The notes under the pieces: generated by a model
Seen by the model: the letters and a program-made list of their open reading frames with translations, nothing else
The model's database searches: none
What the model was told of the DNA's origin: nothing
NCBI GenBank assembly: GCA_030141605.1
Contig: JAQGDQ010000077.1
Span: 210,001-274,000, forward strand
DNA length: 64,000 nucleotides
Direction: 5' to 3'
Source of the DNA: Tubiluchus corallicola
Taxonomy: Eukaryota; Priapulida; Priapulimorpha; Priapulimorphida; Tubiluchidae
Position numbers and translations under genes: made by a program
Shown here: piece by piece, positions 25,004-39,200 of the stretch
Numbering within the stretch: the stretch's first letter is position 1
Layout of the letters: each line of letters opens with the position of its first letter

Positions 25004-28000
25004 ATGGCAGAAAATAACGAGCCAATCACGATTGAACAGGTTATTGGAAAGACTCCTGAAACTAGGCAGCAAACAGCAATTGGCCTGGTAGGTTTACTGT
25101 GATTCTTAAAGGTGACAGCATATTGAGCGTGAAGTGGAAACTGATCCAATTTAATGGTAGTTATGGGTATTGCTTCTTGCATGTTGTAGTACCTGAAAAA
25201 GTAAGCATACCTAATCTTGATAGAGTGAAGCCACTGTTATATAAATAATTTGAACGAATCTTAACGAAAAAATAAAGAACTGGAAAAATTGGAGTGAATT
25301 TGATTTAAAAAAATTTAATATTTGTGGGTTTATTTTCTCATTAGAAATTTTCCATTTTCATATATCGAATTTAGAGCATGCTCTCTGTTATTGCTTCGTT
25401 TTTAAAATGCTCAGTAATTGATAATATAGTTTAATATTTTACCTAAAAATTCAAGTTTCCAAATGGACTTTAGTTCTAAATGTAATTTGAATGTACTTTT
25501 ACTGTTAATTCTTTTTAAAACTTGCAATGGTATTTTAGTGTCGGACATGCTTCGATTTGAAACCAGCAGAAATTGTCTTCCTCATTGTTTCTTTATTGGG
25601 TATCCTGGGATGTCTTGGACTTACTGTTGAACGATTGGTTACATTACCAAGCCAGTCCACTGATTTTGTATTTGCTATAATATTGCTTATCAACACATGT
25701 AAGTAATTCAAAAAATTTGTCATTTCACGCATACTAGGAACAAAACTAGTGCTGTACATTTAATTTGACATAAGACTGTAATTTTTTTAGGCATTCATTA
25801 CAATTTAGTAGGTATTCACCACATTTCTTTAGCTTGCACAGCTTACTGCTCACTGGACACTCTATGATTCTTGAATTATATTTTTACGATGCTTAGTTGA
25901 AACCATGTTTATAAAGGTTTTTGTGTTTCAGTGTTCTGCGTTTACTACATATTGGATGGTGTGTATCGTGAACGGCCGTATGAAGTCTCAACAGTCATAA
26001 TTGCATCAGTAATATTAATCTTATACTGTGCCACAGATTTTGCAATAGATAACAACAAATGCAAGCCATTAATGAAAACGTGCACAGCGAATGAAGCAAT
26101 CAAACTTGTAAGTTTAATGAAATGTAGCCTTTTGTGGCAGCTTACTTAATTCTGAAATATAGTATCATTTTGGCATGGTTTAGCAGGTTGCAATTTGCAA
26201 CATGGAACAGTAATTCTGTAACTAAAGGCAATGTATGGGAATTAGTTTTCCGAAGTACAATATCTTGTTATGGCAATATCTGTTTAAAAAATTTATTTTT
26301 GTTTAATTGGTATAATTTACTTAAATTCTAGCTATATTGTGCACTGCCCTTGATAAAAATTTTGCCTGCCTTTCCCATTCTTTGTAGATCATATCCAGTG
26401 TGAAATTTGAAAATTGTACTGTCATCTATAGGATACTTGGATTAAGAGAATTTAGAATTAATGTTTTTCGTCTTTGTTTATAAATACCGTGCAAAAGTAT
26501 TTTAGGCAGCATATATGGAGTCTGTTTTCAACATTTGTTTTTTCCATTTAGCAGGCCATGTCAATTTTATGCATATTATTGTTTTTAGGCTCGATTAATA
26601 GTAATTGGTGCTGTTGGTCCAATCATCATTGTCCTGGGTGCAGTGATATCATGGTCGTACATTCAGTCAGGGAATCTTGTCTTTCGAACTGTTGGTGCTA
26701 ATATAGAGCTGCAGCGAATGTGCAAAATTGTGTACTTTTCTGAGGCTTTGCTAAAGTTTGACTTGCAATTGGAAGTAAGTTGCCTTGTTTGCACCCAAGT
26801 CATCAGTGGCACATTGCTATTGTTACTGGTTTTGTTTTTTCGCAAAATTTTTTGTCTTGTTGTGCCAGGCGAAAATTGTGTTGCTATAAAAAATGTACCA
26901 TGTGCTATCTTATTAAGTGCTGTACAGGCTTACTGTTTCAGATGTGCCAGCAGAATTTTAAGCTTTTCTCTTTTTGGTTTTTTAGTTTTTACTTTCATGA
27001 TAGGTTAGCTCACAACCATTTGCTGGTTTTTCTTAGATTACAATGGTGGTGCTGATTCTGCAAAATGAAACAGGAGATATAACGACAATAGAAAAGACCA
27101 TTCTTGGTGCAGGAATTGTCTTTGCTGTACTGTGGCTGCTACTTGGCTTTGTTGCCGTATGTAATAAGTTTTCATTAAAAAAAATTATGTAACTAAATCA
27201 CTGTAATAAAATTTTGGATAATCTAGGTGAATATTGCATTCTATTGCATTTTTGCAACATTATATTCTGAACTTTGCTTTTCTTTCATTTTAGATGTGGT
27301 TGGAGAGTAGATTCCTCACTCATATATTCTTTATAACCAGTATTTTAGAACCTATCTACATTTCATATAAAATTTGGATCGTGGTAAGTTGGGATTGGTT
27401 TTTTGCATGTGTGTCCATGTCTAATGCCTTAGAAATTAAAAAGTAATATGTGCTTTCTATAATTGATTCATGGCTTATTGATAGTAATTGACTTGTGGTA
27501 CCTTACTGTTGTCAAATTAAAGCAGCATAGTGTTAATCATAGTTGCTAGCTCAAGGTATTAATTTGCATGCAATTAGCCTTCCCACCAAAAAGTTGTGCA
27601 CAAAATGTTTTTGTTCAACTACTCTAGCAAACATACATGTGCACTTCTTGAGTAAGTTGAAACCATTACTTTATAATGTTTTTTGGCAATTAATAAATGA
27701 AAATTGGTTAAGAAAAGTTATATCTTGGCCAAAAAAGTAGGAATACCATATATGCTTTTTTCAATTTAACTTTCGTTAGATAACCAAAATCAGTAGCTTA
27801 TCAGCATCCACAGAAACTATTTCCAAATCTGTTGTTTACACCTTAATGGCTTTTCATATTGCATGAACTTCTTTGTATTGAAAACATCCATGCGATATTA
27901 TGGTCATGGTAAAATTTTAGGCACTACTTTGTTTTCTCACTTCAGAGTGACCAGCTGGCAAATAAACACAATGAAGCTTTAACCACTATAGCACCTACAG

Positions 28001-28630
28001 TGGACGTTGGCACTTATCCATTGGATTTCACCATGACATCATCACAGAATATAAGTACTTCTCTACCAGCTCCCACAATGTCTCCTGCTTCGAGCATACT
28101 AGAAGTTACTGTTTACTTGATTGGCATATTTGCATTAATTCTGCGAGTTCTGTTGGTCGTATTTATGGTGAGAGTGTACAGAAATTATGGAAAGGGTCTG
28201 AAAGAAAAAGGTAACGATCCTCCACTATTTGACCCGTAAAACTAAATTTGCACTTTTTCGTTTGCATTCTGTTTTTTATTTATACATATTTATTTCTGTG
28301 TTTACTGTTTCACTGCATATTATAGGTAGTAAGAAGAGCAAGATTTTTAGTAGTATGAAAGTTTACTTAAAACTTAATTGAACGTTAAATAATGTTTGTA
28401 CTTATATAGTAGATATTTATGTATGGATTTAAGCATAATTAAATATTACTGTACGTCTGGATCAGTAGAATGAAATTTAAATGGTGAGTTACTAAATAAG
28501 CCTAAGTTTTGAATTTCTAAATAATTATGTCAACCTTCATTGCGTTTAATGAATATTTGTAGTTTATGGACCACCTCCTGCACTGATTGAAGATGTTGAT
28601 CGTAAACCAATAACATCAGAGGAGTCTTAG
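25004..28630 (+). CDS. Multi-pass membrane protein, uncharacterised animal family (DUF7789-like)
   Basis: Eight exons: 25004-25087, 25539-25698, 25932-26107, 26589-26774, 27037-27156, 27294-27383, 27946-28210, 28563-28630. All phases agree, giving 382 residues. The ATG at 25004 lies 9 bp into an exon that follows a strong acceptor (cttcttcttacag), so a non-coding upstream exon is likely. The chain has about seven or eight hydrophobic helices, starting EIVFLIVSLLGILGCLG, with TVERLVTLPSQSTDFVFAI, RERPYEV, NLVFRTVGANIELQRMC, LLKFDLQLE and ILEPIYI between them. A Ser/Thr-rich loop with a glycosylation sequon (QNIST) precedes the last helix, and the end is short and hydrophilic (PITSEES). I recall this pattern from a conserved animal family annotated as DUF7789; the function is unknown and the name should be checked. 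Confidence 0.87.
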
Positions 28631-28888
28631 CATTCAGTAACTATTCCAATTGATTTTCTCAGGAGCATGCCACAATCAACATACTGTAATTAGCTTTGCT
28701 GTTCAAAGGGAGCCTTGAGTGTCACAGCATTTTTTGTTTATTGTAACCATAGTTATCTCCAGAACACTATGCAGTTTTATTGTGAAGTCTGCAGAATTCA
28801 GTTGCTGTGTGTTTTGCAGTATGATGTTCTGTTGCTGTTTACTTTGCGATCACTCTTTGTAAGAATAAGCAATGTGGTCCTAGCAAGT

Positions 28889-28894
28889 AATAAA
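28889..28894 (+). terminator. Candidate poly(A) signal AATAAA
   Basis: AATAAA about 260 bp after the stop of the multi-pass membrane-protein gene; a second one lies at 28982-28987. Either could end the transcript. Confidence 0.4.
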
Positions 28895-31800
28895 TGCAAG
28901 AAAGATAGTGCTATGGTGAGAAACTTCATTTAACAGAGCAAGGTGCGTTGTGCTCTTCTAAGAATTCCCTCCTTGAAAAAGAATAAAACAACAAGAAAGT
29001 AAGAATGAAATTTATTAGTGTGCTTTAGGGCTCACTAGAACTTACAATATCTTTGTGCTTTGAATGCTATTTAATTTGTTAGTTTGCAAACCACTAGCTC
29101 TAGCAGGTTGATTTAGCAATTTCATAAGCTTAAACATGCAGTCATATGAAATGCTGGCCTTTACATAGTGGTCTTTTTTGGCAGCCATTCAAAAACAGAT
29201 ACCCAAAATGTTTTAGCACAAAATAAAATTTTTTTAATTTATGCTCAGTAATTGCTCTAATTAAGTGCATACATGAGGGAATCGGTGCATCTGGTTCACA
29301 TATGTAGTATGCTACAAAAAATTGTAAGGTAATGATAGCATTTTATTACGATAATGGTGAGTCTATGTGATGAGAATAAGGGAGGGGGTAAAAGCAAATA
29401 CCTTGTTTGAAGACATGGTAAAAATTAACTTGTTTAATTACTACTGTTTCACATCACAGTAAGTATTTTAGATTTCTTTTCTGAGGATACTGTCACATGC
29501 TGTATTCTATTTGCATGTTGTTACAAATTTAAGTCCGTTTCGATTTGTCACAATTTATTGTTTAATATCCAAATAATGCAAAATCTATTTAGAGTGAACT
29601 GAAGATATATATGTTTTGTGATAATGTATACATTCCTTGTTTAGTTAGGTTCATTATATAGAATGAATTTTATAATAATCTTTTAATAGAAAATTGCTTA
29701 TAGAAAATTATACTTATTATTTATCTTGTATTCAAAATAAGATGTAGTTCTTACATAGATAATCATATTTACAAGCAGTCACAGCAATAGTTAGTCAACT
29801 TGAAAATTACAGTTATAGTTATAGTTGCAATTGCAGTTCAAACACCAAACTGTTTATTAGCAAATAAAAAGTTATACCACCATGACTCCTACAAAACAAT
29901 AAATAAAGTTTATAGATACCAAAGCAGTAATAATTTTGTTCATTTATTTGTTTTTTTAATCACAAATTGGCAAATGGTCAGACTTGACAGCTGATATTAA
30001 ATCATTCGGATTTCCAAAAGATCTAATAGTACTTTCGTACTTATTAACAATCATTTATTAATTGTAGTATTATTTGAATGTTGACCATGTCAGGATGTTT
30101 AAAAAAATTATGCTGCACTTAGTCAGAAGGCTTGCAGGCAGTAATTCATTTAGATTCTCTAATTGCAACTGCATCTGTAGTCAAATTTTTCCATAGTAAT
30201 GAATTACTGTTTTGATAAGTGGCGTAAATGCTTAGGTATTTTTTATTGTTTATAAATTAGTTTTTGAAGGCACTGTCTTGTAATGTTTCTCCACTAAGCT
30301 ACATCAAAATTTGCCAGTTTAAATATGCCTATTGTAAATCAACGAACTTTTTGCTCAGAATTGTTAATTAAAATGCATTTAGCTTAAATAATTTACATGA
30401 AACTGATACATGAATGTATTTGAGTTTTGAACTACTTTGGAACATCAGGAGCCTGTAATATTTTCTTGTCTTCCAGTTTGTAGCATCTATATGTTTTTGT
30501 CCTGACAGATCATTACATATACTTGAATCATTTAATATGGTTGAATCTGTAATTTTAAAAATGTTGTACTTAATGAAGCTGCGTAGTAGGCCATTAAGCT
30601 ATTGATGGCAATGGCTGAAGATTTTTTTAGTTCAACATTATTCACACACACTGGTCTACCATTAGTGTTGGTTACTGATCACTTCATAACCTCTCTACTA
30701 TTTTAATTTCGTAGTAGTAATTCAAAGTAATTTAAAGAAGTTCATAACTTTTCAAGTGATTTTTATAAGTGACTAATAAGCTAATGCTTTTTATTGCCAG
30801 TAGTAAACCATTATTAGATGCTGTAATTTGATCGCTAACTTTGTTGATCATTAACTTTATCATTTACTTAACAGCAAAACTGTTTGTTTGCTATGGATGC
30901 ATACATTGGTTTTTATTCAGTTAGAAAACTTTGCAGAAATTTCTCATAGACAACCCTTGAAACAGTGGATTCAGTAAAGTTTTTTAAGATGAGTATTTTA
31001 AAATTTAATGAAAATATTAAGTTTGCCATCGAGTTTTGAATTGTTTTGCCTATAAAAATCTGCATTTAAATATGTTTAGGATGTCAGGCAGGCCCTGTGT
31101 ATCTGTATGTGTTATGTGTGAACATGATTTCGTTTTTGTTGACAACTCATTTAAAATAATAAATAAATCATTACTTGAATGCAATATGTCATAAACTTGG
31201 ATTTAAAATTTTATTAAGGACTAATTTGCTAAATCTGGCATGATTTCTTCAATCTAAAGTCACTTCTTATTATAACCAAAGTTAAGCTAAGACTTGGTGT
31301 GGCTAAAAATTGGATGGGTTCCGCTTTGCTTCGTATTGAACATAAGAAAAGGGAACATAAAAAATCTGATTTGCAAAACCTTCCGGGTAATTGAATTTTA
31401 ACTCCTGTTCTTTTTAAAATGTTTCTTTGGCTGGACTATATAATTTTTCTATTTACTTTGTTTTCAAACTTGACTTCATTGACCTTATTTAAAACTCAGT
31501 TTCGCACAACATTTTCTTGTTTAATTATTTGAAAGCTAAACTCCGGCATTAGCTACGATTGTTTTGAGTAGATGATTAGAAGACGCTATTAGCTGTCATA
31601 TCTAGGTAATACAACATGTATGCACTTTATTTTCAACCCGTATCGTTAGTCATCTTCAGCTGACGTATTATTAACTGTAGAACAAATGATAAAACATGAT
31701 ATTAAAATTTGCTCAGAACTACATAGCGCCATTATGTGACTCATAAAAAATTTACAGAACAGAAATTCATTATGTGCTAACTAAAAGGTACTGAAATAGA

Positions 31801-32232
31801 TAAACCGCCTTATCTGGATATAATTAGCGTGAAGGATGCTCTTATGGCTATGCTATTATTTGCTTATAATCACCTTCTATAATTGTGTGAAACTTTAATA
31901 TAGTTACGTAAAGATGCTTGTAATACTTTTTTAAACACATTTAGGTGGGTACAATCAAACAAAGTTGTTTTGTAAGGTTTTATATTTTAGAGAATCGTTA
32001 TCCCCTTGAAGATGACTAGTGGTACATCTCAGAGACAATCAGTATTAACAGCCAGGTTCGACGAAAAGTCGGTCACGAAAAATAATGACAGTAAAAGCGG
32101 AACTATAGAAAGAAGAGCGAAAAGGGCCCGTACGTGGTATCTGGGCGTGGTCACACTAAATTTAATTTGCAATTTTATTTCAACAGTATCTAGTACACCA
32201 CAAAAACAATAAGCGTCAATGCAGCAAATCAG

Positions 32233-32566
32233 CTGATATTGTACTCGTGCATTAAACATTTGCTCATTAATTGATGAACTCATTGAGTTGGTAACTAGCA
32301 TAAAAAAGAACTAAACAACGCATTCAGCATCGTTTTTTCTAAAACTTGAGCTGAATGAATATACACATATAGTATTATCATTATTAATAAGCCTAGCTAT
32401 AATAGCAATGCAGTTAGGCTCATTAATAATGATAATACTACGTGTTTAGTCATTCAGCTCAAGCTTTAGAAAAAACGTTGTTTCGTTGTTTATTATGATA
32501 GCTACCAACTCAACGAGTTCATCAATTAATGAGCAAATGTTTAATGCACGAGTACAGTATCAAGAT
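32233..32566. mobile_element. Long inverted-repeat hairpin (MITE-like)
   Basis: The left arm (about 32233-32397) and right arm (about 32412-32566) are near-perfect reverse complements: gtactcgtgcattaaacatt, gctcattaattgatgaactc and tagtattatcattattaat in the left arm all recur inverted in the right. Only about 15-20 bp separate them. No coding capacity. This is the structure of a miniature inverted-repeat or foldback element. Confidence 0.85.
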
Positions 32567-33290
32567 TAACGATAATTATAAGCTTTTTGTGTATTTCTTG
32601 TGAAATGCGTTAATCATGTTGCGTTTGCAAGGAGCATAATGCAATGTTGTTTTGCAATGCACACACGTTATGTAACTCTTAATTGTTGCAGCTTTAATTA
32701 CGCGATGATCACGAAGGTAAAACAGTTCAAAAAGTTTTTAGGCAATCGGTCAATGAACGAGGATTCACGCAATTTTAACTATTGGGCAGCATAGTAGGCT
32801 TGGAGCATAACACAGAAATAATGTATTCTTGCATGATCGCGTCACGTAGTGTTTCCCCAACAAAAAGTCACTTAATTGCTATCCTTCACCAGGTATAAAA
32901 AATGATCATACACTGGTGGGCATTATAAATGTAATGTTGATAATTTAATTTAAGAGACACTATTAACTATTTAAGATTATAAATTAACATTTACTATTTG
33001 GTATGTAATTAAGCAAACCAAAATAGAAAAAAATGTTTTTTGAAGGCGGTCAATAGGACAGGGTATCGGGTCAATTTTGCTGAAATAACAAAAAGAAATT
33101 AGCGTAAAGTAAGCAAATTAGTGTAACCAGGAACTATAAACTATCACCGTAATGCATTTTTGTGACACAAAAGTAATTAGCAAGGTCAGTACAACAAGAA
33201 AGACCTTAGGCTGCGCTGCAAACCTGCAAAACAATACAATTGAAACTTGAACTCAGAATAAACGAAGACTGTTTCAACGTTTTAACAGTC

Positions 33291-36200
33291 ATGTTGATTG
33301 GTGCACTTTTCTGCATTTTTGCTCTGGGTCTTCAAGATTTGGTAAGTTTTGAAAATAAGAATTAACATTGAAAATAAAGTAAGTCTGTTTTGACAAACCA
33401 CCAAACTGATTTCATAGAAATTAGAAATTACATTTCATAAGATTATCATTTGAATTTACTAGACTGCTATTGATGACTTAAGTGGCATTTATGTAGTATC
33501 CGGATACGTATGCAGGAAAACATCAATAGGAATAGTTGCAGAAAAAGAATAACGCGTGGTAGGCTGCATAAACGGGTGCATTGAAAACAATATAAATTTA
33601 TTTTATTTATTCTGCACCCCCCCCCCAAACGCATCCGCATCTGAATGCTACGTAAACGCCACTCAAATCGTAAACTGCAATACAGTGTATTTCTGGTAAA
33701 GCGACTGGAATGGGGTGCACAATTACTTTAATCTATACCGTCTCTTTACAAGAAACTGAAATTTCAGCTTAGGCCTGTTATTCCATTAGCTGACTTTGTA
33801 ATAACCTTAATTATCGGAACTGGTCACTTCTAGACCCGTTACTCATAGATCAGGTGTAAACTAATTTCTGATCAACCTATATTCAAAGGTCATCAACTCC
33901 TTTTTTGACGCACTACAAGTTAATGTTGCTCAACAATGGAAAATGTCTGCGCCGATCAACCCAGCCGATTTTCGGCTTTCTGTAAGCAAAATACTAGAAA
34001 ATTTTATTTGTCTATCTACAAGGACTTGCCACCCCCTCGCATACCAAAAACTGTGGCCCTGGTTTAAAAACTGATAGATGCCACAATCCTCGGACTTTGA
34101 CTCAATGTCCTGCTAACAGCGATCATGGCAAAGCCACTTCAGAACAGGGCTTGGCCTATTGTGGGCAGGTGTTAACGGTGTTCACTCTGCGTTAGGCAAC
34201 CGAAATATTGGGTAGTTTGGTGCTATTAATTTTGTTCAAATGTGATTTTACTTTAATTCAATTTAATACTGTTCTAATTCTACTTCAGTGTCATTTTAAT
34301 TACCATGGTTTTAACTTAATTCTATTTTGAGTTGATTTTAACTCATTTTTAATTGCATTTTATCTTTTAACTAGATTGTTTTTAAGTAATGTGGTTTTAA
34401 TGTGACCTTATTAATCATGCTACTCATGCCGGGATTAATAGCTGACGAATGTTTCTGATGTGACGGGGATCGTGGTTAATTTAATTTAATTTAGTTAGTA
34501 ACGCGGAAATATTCTGATGGTGATCTCCGGTCCATAATGTAACAGCTCAGCAGTGTTCTCAGCCGCCGCAAGCGCTTCCTCGTTTAGTGGCCGGTTTCAC
34601 CTTGCACGGTTTTCATATAAAATATGTTACGCGCCTGGCCATGTCAACTTTTTGAAAACCACTTAACGGACAATTACCCGATTACTCATACATGCAGAAA
34701 CATAGACTTTAGTCCAATAGTTAAAGAGGAGTTAATTGACCAAGCCTTTAAATAATCCCAGCTTTTTAAGATGTCGCGTGTACATCATTTCATATTACCT
34801 AAATATCTGTGAAAAAATTATCACTGCTAACAAGCTACAAACACTGAGCACGTGCGTCGGTAATAAAGTTCAAAATGCGTGGCATTTAGCTGGCTTGGAT
34901 CAAGGCCTATTAAGTATACACCCTGTGCATAAAAAGTTGTATGTAACTTTTCGGTTACTTTTTTACGGATTACTGATTCAGCCGAACCTTTTTTGTTTCA
35001 CTGCTGATCTCGTACAATTTTAAGTCACGAAAAGCTTTGCCGCTTGAAGCCAATGTCACCGTTATGTGAGAAATGTTCACAGTGGAACAAAAAGTTTGGA
35101 AAAACTTTAAAATTTATACTACCAAGCTGCCCTGACGCGGGGCCCTTCGGAGACTTAAATTGCGAACCTTGAACCTTTAGCGAGTTCTAGCAACGTGGCG
35201 TAAGCTGTTTTGGGCTCGACCCAAATTGCTACTCGTCTGGACGTTGTTGGACTCCTCGATATTGTTGTTGGGGGATAACTTTTTAAAAAAAGCCCAAGGC
35301 GCCATGAATTTGCCATAGAGCGCCAGCAAGCTTTATACGAATGTACTAGAATGAATTCTACGTTGACTTACGGAGTCGGATTTTCGATTCGCCGTTTTGA
35401 ATTGAAGATGGTAATGATAACATTATTTAAAAATATTAAGACTCCGCCAATTCGCCACGGATGGTAATGAAACCTTACGGGAACTAATTCCGCATAGGCT
35501 GGCAGGGTCGGATTTTCGACTTGCCATCTTAAATTTAAGATGGCAGTATTTTATCCTATTTCTAATCCAGGATATTGAGTTCAGTGAGTCCCTTGACCGG
35601 TTTTTTTTGCTTCACAGCGTCGTCTGTAGCTGTGTGAGCTATTAGCCCCATAAAATGAATTTGTTTATGTAAATTGGATCAGCTGAAATTAAATTATTTT
35701 ACAACTCAAAATAAAGGTAACTTTAATTTGACTAATATCGTTCGTTCACATAGTTATCTGTAGATGGAGCTAAAAACAGAGATTTGCACCGAACATTAGG
35801 CATTGAACAAGCCGGATATAAATCATACGGTGACAACCAGGGATATGGCAGCAGCCGTCAAGGTTCACAATACTACTATCCCCACTTGAAACTTGTGAGA
35901 GGAGAGAAGACAACAAAGTCTAGCAAAATTTTCAGAGGTTTGCATGAATTGCTTTCTTACAGTCGGCTTTTTTCCGAGGTTGACCAGTTGTCCGCCGTTC
36001 ACCGGGGGGAGTTGAACTATTTAACCAAAAGGAATTTTTTGCCCTGAATGTTAAAATTTCCTACCGCTAAACTTCCTCAGTCACTAGCCATTCTGAACCT
36101 GAAATGACTTCTGCTAACTTCTTTATCTCTACGGCTCCATCAGACTTTGGGCGCCGATTTTTTGACTTAAAAATTTGTAATCCACAGTTATTCTACTTTT

Positions 36201-39200
36201 TAAACTCGGTCCCTTGGATATTTTTCAGGTTATTTCAGCTTAACTTAATTTTCGCCATTTCAGTTTAACTTAATTTTTTCGACTTGACATATTTGTTTTT
36301 CGTTTTTAGTGGTAGACACCCTTAATAATTGTCTTGTTTCAGATGATGTACCTTGCAGTTGGCTTGATCCTGATGTTTACGACGTATATTTTCCGACGCG
36401 AATACTTGAAGACCATTTACAAATCTTCGCTGCAGACATTAGGAAACAGCAGATTCTGGAAGAGTATTGTATTTGCTGGTAAGTTGATCAATATGTACTC
36501 TTGGTAAATTAAACTTGTTTTCGTTACATACGAGCGTATTGCTTGTGTGAAACGTATTACGTCTGTATTCTTATATTGATGGATTGATGAATTAAGGATA
36601 CAAAGCATATCCAGTTACTTTAATACAAACACTACACTAACTTATTTGGCATTAGATTTAGACCATAAATAAAAAAAATCCTTTTGAAATTATAATAAGC
36701 TACGACCCATGATGTCAGGCTTATAAAGTCAAAGTTTTTCGAAACTAAATAAAGTTATCCAAGCAGTGTGCTTGCATTTTCATAAATTATTTTGGTATTA
36801 TTTTGACCATACTTCACCTTTAGTGCTTCGACAGACCACATAATTTTACTTTTAAACAATAAACTTTTAAACAATAAAGTTAAACTATAAAATAAACAAT
36901 GTTACTTTTAAACAGGGGCGTGCTGAATTATTTTACATTGGCCCAAATAGCATATTTTCACCTTGATATTTGTAGTGTTTTTGCAGCCACTTTCCGGACG
37001 TCACACGTTGTTGTTTGGCAAATTACAATTACATTTATTTGTTTACTTTTATTCTTTATTTTAGCTCATGGACAAATACAATAATTACTAAAAAAGTAAT
37101 TATAAAAACATAAGCTTATAATTTACAGAAAAATAAGAAGAGAAAGTAGTTAATATATATATATATGTATATACACATACATGACATACATTAAAAGTAC
37201 ATTAAAATTACATTCCAATGGGCAAAAATTTTGGAGCATATAAAAACACTATTGTAAATTACGTAATACGTTGAACATTATAAAATTTTAATATTGACAT
37301 AACCCGGAATTTGTAGAGTTACCTTATTAATGATGATGATGATGATGGTGACGACGATATTGATGATAATGTCTGCTTACTGCAGTGATCTACAACTGCA
37401 GTGACCATTTTATCAATGACGTGATTTCCATTTAGGTGGGCAAAACCTTCAAATCTAGGTGGCGATATGATGTCAGTGTTTCACGTTGTCAGCAATGATA
37501 GTCCACAGGAGTTGCAGATTTTCTTCACCAGTTCAGGGGCCATCATTTTGGAGAGGAACGAAGGAGGTGCTTTTACCATGCTGTAAGTCCTTTAAAATGC
37601 CACTAAGATGCGTAATTTTGCATTACGGCATAACCGTTTCATGAAACCATTACAAATAAATAGCGCCATGCGTGCCCTCTGCTGTGACTGCTTTTAGATT
37701 TTCTGTTTTGGAAGTAACGGGCATTTTAACTGAATTTTTCGGGGATGGTTCGGATGCAAATACGTAAGAACAAGCCGGAATCTGCACTAATAGTATTAAA
37801 GCAAGTCTTTAACCACCATGTTTTCAAAATCAACGCTAAGTTTGGGGAAAATCATCCACGTAATTAAATTAAAAAAAGTAAATTGGAAACGTGTCTTTTA
37901 GCTAGTACGTTAGTACAAACTAAAAACTAACTTTGATTGCTAAAAATTATTTCTTATTTTTATTTTCTCCTTTTCTAACTTTTTTAATGATTTTTTTCAC
38001 TCCTTGCAGCATACCAAAGTTATCATCACTATCCAATTTTGCATGTTTTCCTCTATGGAAACTTGCAGCGATATATTTTTATTTCACTAGAATTCGTGGA
38101 AATCCTACGGTTTTCACGTAAATTATTTTTTAAGGATGCGGAGGTGAGATGGGACACAGAAATCTTTTCCAGGGCAGCCTTCATTGCAGTTAAGATCTTT
38201 CGCAATTGACAGTCTTTTTACATTAATTTAGATTAAATTTAAGATTAAAACTGTGTAACAATGTTTCTGACAGTAGGAGAATATTTCTAAAATCAATGCT
38301 AATTAATTCTATCGATATTAATTAATGATATCGTTAGTTGCCAGCTAATTTGGGAAAGCATTGATACGAATTTTTGAGACAGTTTATAAAGAAAAAGTTT
38401 CATTTCTTATTCAGGTCTCTCACCGTTGTGGATATCTACGACGGATTGTGGCATCATTTTTGTCTGGTTGTAGAAAGTGACCCAGATTTCGTACATCTCT
38501 ACGTAGATGGAGGACTTGAAGTAAACCAGTAGTTGTTTTGTAAACAATGTTGTATCAATTCTAAAAAATATGATAGCTAAGCTCTATAGCTCTGCGTCAA
38601 GCGTCGAAATCTGATTGATTTAAATTATCATTCCGATAATAATAAAAAGTACTTTTAGATTTCAGAGCTGTGCGTCGTAGGTGTAGCGAAAGTGACGTGT
38701 TTTTCTCACTGTTACAAAATTTATTGCCACTCTTTAAATAATTGTTAGCAGTCACACATAACCGTGGGAAGCCGTGAACTTTCTTGGGTAGACATTAAGA
38801 TTCGGAGGCGATTAGCTTCTTGACCTTTGTGTGTGCTTAGCAACCGAGTTTGACCAACATCGAATCTGGTCAGTAAATGAATAGGTGTCATCAGAAAAAT
38901 TATTACATAATGCCGTTCGGAATACCGACCTGAAATGCGAATAAATAATAATCAGTGCTACTTGTTATAATAATGGCTTTGTCTGTTTATTGTCACAGGA
39001 TAATGTCAAGTTATGCAAGTCCTACGTCCTACATACTGCACGGAAAAATCTTATTGTACTTTTTAGGCTTATAAATGCCTCGAATTACCAACTAAATCAT
39101 TTGTTTTACGGTATTAAAAAGACTACCTTGTGAACACGTATAAGACGATTATCCTGAAGTAGCCAGGATTTCGTATAGTGCAGCAGTGCTGCTATGCAAG

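Larger units (their letters stand above)
28631..33290. other. Intergenic region, mostly featureless AT-rich DNA
   Basis: After probable 3'UTR (to about 29.0 kb) I see no conserved coding sequence up to about 32.0 kb. A plus-strand open frame at 32006-32212 with an acceptor-like tattttag before it is discussed in the findings. A hairpin element occupies about 32.23-32.57 kb. The promoter of the next gene should lie shortly before 33291, but no clear TATA box stands out. Confidence 0.6.

Noticed and set aside
36343-36478. Hydrophobic reading starting MMYLAVGLILMF in this exon
   Set aside because: It would require the next exon to start in a frame that hits a stop at once. The DVPCSWLDP frame keeps phase with both neighbours.
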